The notes beneath the pieces were generated by a model, which saw nothing but the letters and a program-made list of their open reading frames with translations, did no database searches and had not been told where the DNA came from. Of a stretch of 6,170 nt of DNA, positions 1 through 3,291 are shown one piece after another (within the stretch, counting starts at the first letter, position 1; every line of letters starts with the position of its first letter). This stretch comes from Methanoregula sp. Its GTDB lineage: Archaea; Halobacteriota; Methanomicrobia; Methanomicrobiales; Methanospirillaceae. Location: the NCBI GenBank assembly GCA_028711405.1, contig JAQTSH010000097.1, positions 1 through 6,170 on the forward strand. Direction: 5' to 3'. Made by a program: the position numbers and the translations under genes.

Positions 1-474
1 CCCTTCAAGATCGGTGACCGTATCAAAGTGGATGCCTATACCGGCGATGTGGTCAGCGTGGGAGCCCGTAGTACACGGATAAAGACGCTGGATAGCCAGA
101 TCGTCACAATCCCGAACAACAAGATTACGTCAAATATTATTGTTAATTTTGCTGAGCCGGACCAGACGCTGCGGATCATCATTCCGGTCACGGTCGCATA
201 TGGCAGTGATATCGCGCAGGTCAAACGATGCCTGCTTGAGATCGCACAAGATGCGATCACGAACACTGACTATCTCCTCGATGAGCCTGCCCCGCAGGTC
301 TTCTTTTTGGAAATGGGAGATTCCAGCCTGAAATTTGTCATGTATGTCTGGGCTAAAGTGTACAACCTTCCGGATAATGTGAAGGATGCCATCAATACCC
401 GGATAGTTGAGCGGTTTGCACGGGAAGGCATCGATATCCCGTTCCCGCAACTCGAAGTCCGGATGAAAAAATAA
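1..474 (+). CDS. MscS-family mechanosensitive ion channel, C-terminal part (5' truncated by window edge)
   Basis: The frame is open from base 1, so this is the 3' part of a gene that begins upstream. The first visible residues (PFKIGDRI, then GDVVSVGARSTRIKT and VTIPNNKI) match the conserved beta-domain of MscS channels, which follows the pore-lining third TM helix. The rest is the mixed alpha/beta cytoplasmic vestibule, ending with the usual family tail (EGIDIPFPQ). The membrane helices lie outside the window. Members of this family are inner-membrane channels that open under membrane tension and release solutes during hypo-osmotic shock. An internal ATG at 28 lies inside the conserved domain and is not a credible start. 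The gene stops at a TAA and is followed by T-rich DNA. I am sure of the family; substrate preference and paralogue type cannot be read from this part. Confidence 0.93.
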   Translation, partial: PFKIGDRIKVDAYTGDVVSVGARSTRIKTLDSQIVTIPNNKITSNIIVNFAEPDQTLRIIIPVTVAYGSDIAQVKRCLLEIAQDAITNTDYLLDEPAPQVFFLEMGDSSLKFVMYVWAKVYNLPDNVKDAINTRIVERFAREGIDIPFPQLEVRMKK

Positions 475-493
475 CTATCAAAATACGGCAGAC

Positions 494-512
494 CCTTTTT
501 TCCCGGTTTTGA
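494..512 (+). terminator. T-rich terminator after the mscS-like gene
   Basis: A run of six T followed shortly by a run of four T lies about 20 nt after the channel gene's stop codon. Archaeal RNA polymerase terminates at such T-runs without needing a hairpin. It is placed between two same-strand genes, so it probably separates their transcripts. Confidence 0.45.
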
Positions 513-523
513 TCCCTTCGACT

Positions 524-545
524 CGGAAAAAAGGTACCTTTATCT
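524..545 (+). promoter_or_regulatory. Archaeal BRE/TATA promoter of the TIM-barrel gene
   Basis: A purine-rich CGGAAAAAA stretch (BRE-like) precedes a TATA-like CTTTATCT centred near 541. The ATG at 572 is about 31 nt downstream of the TATA centre, so transcription would start only a few nt before the start codon. No Shine-Dalgarno motif sits at a usable distance. Together this suggests a leaderless or near-leaderless mRNA. The TATA match is moderate, not perfect. Confidence 0.45.
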
Positions 546-571
546 GGTGACTGGCTGATACACACGGATAT

Positions 572-1288
572 ATGTTCGGGATCTCGACGTTCTGCCTGCA
601 TGATGAACCGCTCAGTTCTGCCATCGAGACGCTCGCGCCACTCACCACCCATATTGAGGTGATGGATGAGGGATTGCATTTCCTTCGCAGTGCCGAACTG
701 CTGGAGAACTACTCCTGCCAATTTTCGATTCACTCCCCCTGCCGTGGAACGAATATCGCGAGTCTTCTCGAACCGATCCGTCGTGCCAGTGTCGAAGTGA
801 TGGCGCAGTGTTTCGCGATCGCCGCTGAAGTTGATGCGGGGGTCATCATTCATCCCGGGTATTTTGCCTGGGCACAGGAACGTGATCGCGCCATACGGCA
901 GTTACAACAATCGCTTGCCGAACTTACCCGTCTTGCCAAAGAACATTCGATCCCCTACTATATCGAGAACATGGGGAACTGGGACTATTTCTTATTGAAG
1001 CAACCATCAGAACTTTCCATTATTGGAGATGCCGGGTTTGCCCTTGATGTGGGACATGCGCACCTGAACCATTGTCTTACCGATTTTCTCGCGCATCCGG
1101 CTGATCATTATCACCTCCATGATAATGATGGAAAGGTGGATACACATCTGGCGCTGGGGGACGGATCGATTAATCTTCCTGCGGTTATACGGGCAGTGAA
1201 GGCGAGTGGGGTTGTGCCGGTGATCGAGGTCGAGACATTTGACCGGGTGTTGCCGAGTATCCGGCGGTTGGATGACGGCGCTCATTAA
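572..1288 (+). CDS. Xylose isomerase-like TIM-barrel protein (sugar phosphate isomerase/epimerase family)
   Basis: This is a complete 238-residue protein of the AP endonuclease 2 / sugar phosphate isomerase superfamily. The barrel motifs are visible in order: FGISTF (strand 1), HIEVMDE (about 27-33), FSIHSPCRG (51-59, H54), VIIHPGY (91-97, H94), YYIENMGN (129-136, E132), ALDVGHAHL (157-165, D159 and H162), HYHLHDN (179-185) and IEVET (218-222). These His, Asp and Glu residues are the usual divalent-metal ligands and catalytic positions of the fold, so an intact metal-dependent enzyme is likely. The family covers sugar isomerases, epimerases and DNA-repair endonuclease IV. At 238 residues it is shorter than typical endonuclease IV (about 280), and I favour the isomerase/epimerase-like group, but the substrate is unknown. 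The ATG at 572 fits the motif start and the promoter spacing. It stands alone, with a separate promoter and a T-run downstream. Confidence 0.88.
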   Translation: MFGISTFCLHDEPLSSAIETLAPLTTHIEVMDEGLHFLRSAELLENYSCQFSIHSPCRGTNIASLLEPIRRASVEVMAQCFAIAAEVDAGVIIHPGYFAWAQERDRAIRQLQQSLAELTRLAKEHSIPYYIENMGNWDYFLLKQPSELSIIGDAGFALDVGHAHLNHCLTDFLAHPADHYHLHDNDGKVDTHLALGDGSINLPAVIRAVKASGVVPVIEVETFDRVLPSIRRLDDGAH

Positions 1289-1440
1289 CGGGATTGTTCG
1301 ATAGTCACCATGTCGTAGATGCACGTTCACACAGTGGCACTAATCCATGTTGAGCCTGTGATCGTTCTGGCTTACAGGGATGAAACTGCGCGAGCTGGTA
1401 TCGTGTGAACGCACTGAACTTTTTTGTATTTCCTCTGTGT
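1289..1440 (+). other. Gene-free stretch with a spaced 9-bp inverted repeat and a T-run (3' UTR/terminator or small RNA)
   Basis: No protein gene is supported here. CGTTCACAC at 1324-1332 is perfectly complementary to GTGTGAACG at 1403-1411. Between them CCTGT (1355-1359) can pair with ACAGG (1374-1378), although AGCC/GGCT offers an overlapping alternative. A run of six T (1420-1425) and further T-rich sequence follow closely. The simplest reading is a structured 3' UTR plus terminator of the TIM-barrel gene; an independent small RNA is possible. I saw no convincing TATA box directly upstream of the repeat. Confidence 0.4.
1418..1440 (+). terminator. T-rich transcription terminator
   Basis: Six consecutive T at 1420-1425 are followed by TATTTCC and a later GTGTTTT. 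It lies about 130 nt past the TIM-barrel stop codon and just after the right arm of a long inverted repeat, which suits the end of that transcript. Confidence 0.45.
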
Positions 1441-1449
1441 TTTACGTAA

Positions 1450-1458
1450 TATTTTATA
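1450..1458 (+). promoter_or_regulatory. TATA box for the tRNA-Thr leader transcript
   Basis: TATTTTATA is the best TATA-like motif in the region upstream of the tRNA. Counting about 26 nt from its centre puts the transcription start near G1481, immediately before the structured leader. No comparable TATA motif is found at the right distance closer to the tRNA, so the tRNA is probably made from this promoter with a leader of roughly 90 nt. Confidence 0.5.
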
Positions 1459-1480
1459 GGGATCACCTACAATGTATCTA

Positions 1481-1556
1481 GGCAACCCGTAAGAGGGAAA
1501 TCGCAAAGGTGCGACACCTCTTGTGCAGAACAAACGTCTGGTACAGGGTTTGTTAA
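1481..1556 (+). ncRNA. Candidate structured RNA or pre-tRNA leader with two tandem hairpins
   Basis: Two hairpins are visible. The first pairs AAGAGG (1491-1496) with CCTCTT (1517-1522), then across a small internal loop (GAAA against CA) TCGCA (1501-1505) with TGCGA (1510-1514), closed by an AAGG tetraloop. The second pairs AACAAAC (1529-1535) with GTTTGTT (1548-1554), seven perfect pairs, with an inner CTG/CAG stem (1538-1540 with 1544-1546) around GTA. The 5' end carries AACCC (1484-1488), which could instead pair with GGGTT (1546-1550), competing with hairpin 2. The element starts where the upstream TATA box predicts transcription to begin and ends 16 nt before the tRNA. I do not recognise it as a known riboswitch, C/D or H/ACA RNA. 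It may be only a folded pre-tRNA leader. Confidence 0.4.
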
Positions 1557-1570
1557 TGGTCGCGAAAATT

Positions 1571-1644
1571 GCCTATGTGACACAGCCCGGCAGTGTGCCT
1601 CCTTGGTAAGGAGGAAGTCCCGAGTTCAAATCTCGGCATAGGCT
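1571..1644 (+). tRNA. tRNA-Thr (anticodon GGT)
   Basis: A full cloverleaf can be drawn. The acceptor stem GCCTATG pairs with CATAGGC over 7 bp, followed by discriminator T1644. The D stem is ACAC/GTGT with a loop containing the conserved GG. The anticodon stem CCTCC/GGAGG encloses TTGGTAA, giving anticodon GGT at 1605-1607, which reads the Thr codons ACC and ACT. The variable loop has five bases, and the T stem CCGAG/CTCGG holds the loop TTCAAAT. U at position 73 is usual for archaeal tRNA-Thr. CCA is not encoded, so it must be added after transcription. There is no intron at the usual site after position 37. All stems are perfect, so the gene is probably functional. Confidence 0.96.
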
Positions 1645-1827
1645 TGGGGAGATAAGGTTAAAATTCTCATCAACTCTTCTGCATGTTTTTCCATTTAATT
1701 TCGAACCCTGGACCCCGCCATCAACAAAATTATCATTTTGATCGTGTTAAAGTTGACTTTTCCGATCATTCACATTCTTTTTGAACCGTTAACCGTGATG
1801 GACTGATCCGGTAAGAACGGGAATACT
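1645..1827. other. Gene-free spacer with short AT-rich palindromes
   Basis: No coding region or RNA gene is supported here. Visible items are CAAAAT/ATTTTG at 1725-1730 and 1735-1740 around TATC, and the near-palindrome AAAGT-TG-ACTTT at 1749-1760. The first could help end the small minus-strand gene, since on that strand it is followed by T-rich sequence, but this is a weak inference. Confidence 0.3.
1676..1705 (+). terminator. T-rich stretch downstream of tRNA-Thr
   Basis: A pyrimidine/T-rich stretch with a run of five T (1685-1689) and further T-rich sequence begins about 30 nt after the tRNA 3' end. It is a plausible terminator for the tRNA transcript, judged only on base composition. 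Confidence 0.35.
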
Positions 1828-2067
1828 TTATCGAAGATCGGGTAAACCCTTTGCTTCTTCAGAAGAGTTTGCCCGTCCAATCCGGAAATCCTCCCCAACG
1901 ATCTTTACATTCCACACGATTCCCTCATGGGTCGCACTGAGATATGAGGGGTCGGACGGGAATTCAACCATGACTGGTGACCCCATGGTGGTATCTTCGG
2001 GGGCGGCAGAACCCGCTCCCTCTTCGGTATGAAAGTAAAGGATCCTATCTGCAACGTGCTTCTGCAA
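1828..2067 (-). CDS. Small hypothetical protein, TTG start
   Basis: This 79-residue ORF is not recognised. Support comes from context. The TTG start at 2067 is preceded by AAAGGAA (2080 down to 2074), a good Shine-Dalgarno match with 6 nt spacing. A TATA-like box (minus strand ACTATATC, 2130-2123) lies at the right distance for a 5' UTR of about 30 nt. The product is acidic and soluble-looking, with no TM segment or signal peptide. Its middle (DPSYLSATHEGIVWNVKIVG) has the alternating pattern of a small beta-rich domain. No Cys pairs or catalytic motif are seen. It lies in an accessory-looking patch between tRNA-Thr and a decayed kinase and may itself be a fragment. A chance ORF remains possible. 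Confidence 0.42.
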   Translation of the reverse strand: MQKHVADRILYFHTEEGAGSAAPEDTTMGSPVMVEFPSDPSYLSATHEGIVWNVKIVGEDFRIGRANSSEEAKGLPDLR

Positions 2068-2073
2068 TAAAAA

Positions 2074-2080
2074 TTCCTTT
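2074..2080 (-). promoter_or_regulatory. Shine-Dalgarno site of the small minus-strand ORF
   Basis: On the minus strand this reads AAAGGAA, 6 nt before the TTG at 2067. It is the main reason for choosing this unusual start codon over the internal ATGs further in. Confidence 0.45.
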
Positions 2081-2089
2081 CTCTCTTTG

Positions 2090-2110
2090 CTGAAGAACCG
2101 ATATCTTCAG
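2090..2110. repeat. 7-bp inverted repeat at the predicted transcription start of the small ORF
   Basis: CTGAAGA (2090-2096) is perfectly complementary to TCTTCAG (2104-2110) with a 7-nt loop. Its centre coincides with the transcription start predicted from the minus-strand TATA box, so it could be a second operator half or a 5' UTR hairpin. Confidence 0.4.
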
Positions 2111-2114
2111 ATTA

Positions 2115-2149
2115 ACAAAATTGATATAGTAATCTGTAGATAATTTTGT
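2115..2149 (-). promoter_or_regulatory. TATA box flanked by a perfect 8-bp inverted repeat (putative promoter/operator)
   Basis: ACAAAATT (2115-2122) and AATTTTGT (2142-2149) form a perfect inverted repeat with a 19-nt spacer. The spacer holds the minus-strand TATA-like ACTATATC (2130-2123). A symmetric site around TATA/BRE is the geometry expected for an archaeal repressor dimer that blocks TBP/TFB. The TATA-like core can also be read on the plus strand towards the kinase remnant. The repeat is visible; its regulatory role is inferred. Confidence 0.42.
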
Positions 2150-2185
2150 CCGGTAGGGCCTTTTAGCCAATGTTCTTTACACGAC

Positions 2186-2560
2186 CAAATATTTACTGAC
2201 TCGTTGCTCGAACGGGTCTTTTACAATCTTACCGACAATGCGCTTGCGTACTGTGAGACCCTCACGACCGTGCAGGTGCATGCAACCGAAGAGGCGGACG
2301 GTCTTCTTCTCACCTGGGAGGATGACGGGATCGGCTTCTTACCGGGGGCAAAGGTGAATGCCTTATTGCGGGGTGTGGGAAAGAAAACCGAGCTGGGGCA
2401 CTTTTTGGTCCGGGAGATCCTCTCAATCATGGGTATCACCATGACAGAGACCGGTGAGTATGGTTCAGAAGCCCGTTTTTCGATGAAGATTCACAGGGGT
2501 GTACCAGTTCACAATCGCACCACGGGTCATACCGGAAAAATAATCGGAACTAGACGGTAG
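2186..2560 (+). pseudogene. Sensor histidine kinase remnant (HATPase_c domain only)
   Basis: The reading frame encodes only the C-terminal ATP-binding domain of a methanogen-type sensor histidine kinase. The N box is seen as LLERVFYNLTDNAL, the G1 box as DDGIGF, and the final part (FLVREILSIMGI, then TGEYGSEARF) matches the family's end. The G2 box, normally GLGLFLV, reads ELGHFLV, so a nucleotide-binding glycine is lost. There is no PAS, HisKA dimerisation domain or phosphorylatable His. The only possible start for a free protein is TTG at 2204, with no good ribosome binding site, and kinase-like residues (QIFTDS) continue upstream of it before the frame closes at a stop at 2141. This points to a truncated, decaying gene rather than a short functional protein. 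The tail after about residue 97 (counting from that TTG) is not family-like. A stand-alone ATPase-like protein is less likely but not excluded. Confidence 0.78.
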
Positions 2561-2579
2561 GATGCCGGAGCCGGCATCC
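2560..2579. repeat. Perfect 9-bp inverted repeat just after the kinase remnant
   Basis: GGATGCCGG (2560-2568) and CCGGCATCC (2571-2579) are separated by two bases and begin at the last base of the remnant's stop codon. As RNA this gives a strong GC-rich hairpin of 7-8 pairs. No T-run follows on the plus strand. It could be a leftover terminator hairpin, an RNA-stability element or a protein-binding palindrome. Confidence 0.5.
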
Positions 2580-2677
2580 CGCATGGGAAGGGGAAAAACC
2601 TCATGAATCGTTGCTGCCCACACATTCGTCATTTACATGCACCTGACAGATGATGCCAGATGCGCCGGTTTTACGGT

Positions 2678-2690
2678 AAAAACGAAAAAA
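2678..2690 (-). terminator. T-run terminator of the alaS-regulator operon
   Basis: On the minus strand the regulator's stop codon is followed within 5 nt by six T, CG, then five T. This double T-run is a classic archaeal intrinsic terminator. A small TTTTAC-like palindrome overlaps it. Confidence 0.65.
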
Positions 2691-2694
2691 TCCT

Positions 2695-3291
2695 TTATGG
2701 CATCTTCTTCCACAGATACCACTCGTAGCAGAGCAGGACGCCGATCACGAGCACACCTCCGATAAAGAACGCAACAGCGGTCTCAGGGAGTGCTGTGGCA
2801 GTGGTCGATGCACCCCCCCCGTATGTCATCTTTAACACCGTCGCACCGGTGTCCGGTGCCACCTCCATCTGGGCAGCGGCGGTTCTCCAGGTGTTTGGCA
2901 CAGGTGCAAGGGGAGAGACAAGCGTGATCGCGAGCGCACCAAAGAGGACGATGCCGAACATGGTCGCGTACTTCATGAGCAGCGACCGGACGTTCGCCTG
3001 TTTCGGGGCGACGATCAGGAGCTGGTTTTTCAATTCATAATACTTGACCTCCCGCCCTTTGACGCTGAACTTCATATCCGAGACGGTGATGAGCCCGGTC
3101 TCGCAAAGATTCTCGATATGATAGAGCACCGTGTTGAACGGGAGTGACAACCGCTCTTTGATCTCCGCCTGGCTCATCTGTCCCTCGGCGAGCAAATTCA
3201 GGATATCATTCGCTGTCCGGCTCGCCATCGCTTTTGCGATCTTCTGCGCCCGTTCGTCGCCGGGCTCTAAAATGACAACAGTATCAGCCAT
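2695..3291 (-). CDS. Membrane-anchored ArsR-like winged-helix transcriptional regulator
   Basis: This is a 198-residue protein. After an N-terminal segment (VVILEPGDERAQKIAKAM), residues 27-95 form a winged helix-turn-helix of the ArsR/HTH_20 type: TANDILNLLAEG, QAEIKERLSLPFNTVLYHIENL (recognition helix) and a beta wing around VKGREVKYYEL. Two hydrophobic helices follow, at about 109-129 and 172-192. They bracket a polar loop of roughly 40 residues, so the DNA-binding domain should lie in the cytoplasm, tethered to the membrane, with the loop outside. Such proteins are thought to be one-component sensors; the signal here is unknown. The ATG at 3291 is preferred: it overlaps the alaS stop (ATGGCTGA, 8 nt) and matches where conserved sequence begins. 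A GTG at 3315 would add eight residues. Translation is probably coupled to alaS. A run of eight G on the coding strand (2813-2820) falls in the external loop. Confidence 0.85.
   Translation of the reverse strand: MADTVVILEPGDERAQKIAKAMASRTANDILNLLAEGQMSQAEIKERLSLPFNTVLYHIENLCETGLITVSDMKFSVKGREVKYYELKNQLLIVAPKQANVRSLLMKYATMFGIVLFGALAITLVSPLAPVPNTWRTAAAQMEVAPDTGATVLKMTYGGGASTTATALPETAVAFFIGGVLVIGVLLCYEWYLWKKMP

Noticed and set aside
392..853. 153-residue minus-strand open frame across the mscS/TIM-barrel junction
   Set aside because: It overlaps two firmly identified plus-strand genes and shows no recognisable domain.
1378..1418. C/D box-like GATGAAA and CTGA
   Set aside because: The C box is a poor match to RTGATGA and there is no second box pair.
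1700..1722. tRNA-like fragment (TTCGAACC and CCCCGCCA)
   Set aside because: It resembles a T-loop, but neither strand gives a matching T-stem or acceptor stem, and it does not repeat part of the nearby tRNA-Thr, so there is no support for an attachment site or tRNA relic.
2643..2655. CTGA followed by ATGATG, like a D'/C' box pair of a C/D box sRNA
   Set aside because: No flanking C and D boxes at proper guide spacing and no terminal stem; short motifs like these arise by chance.
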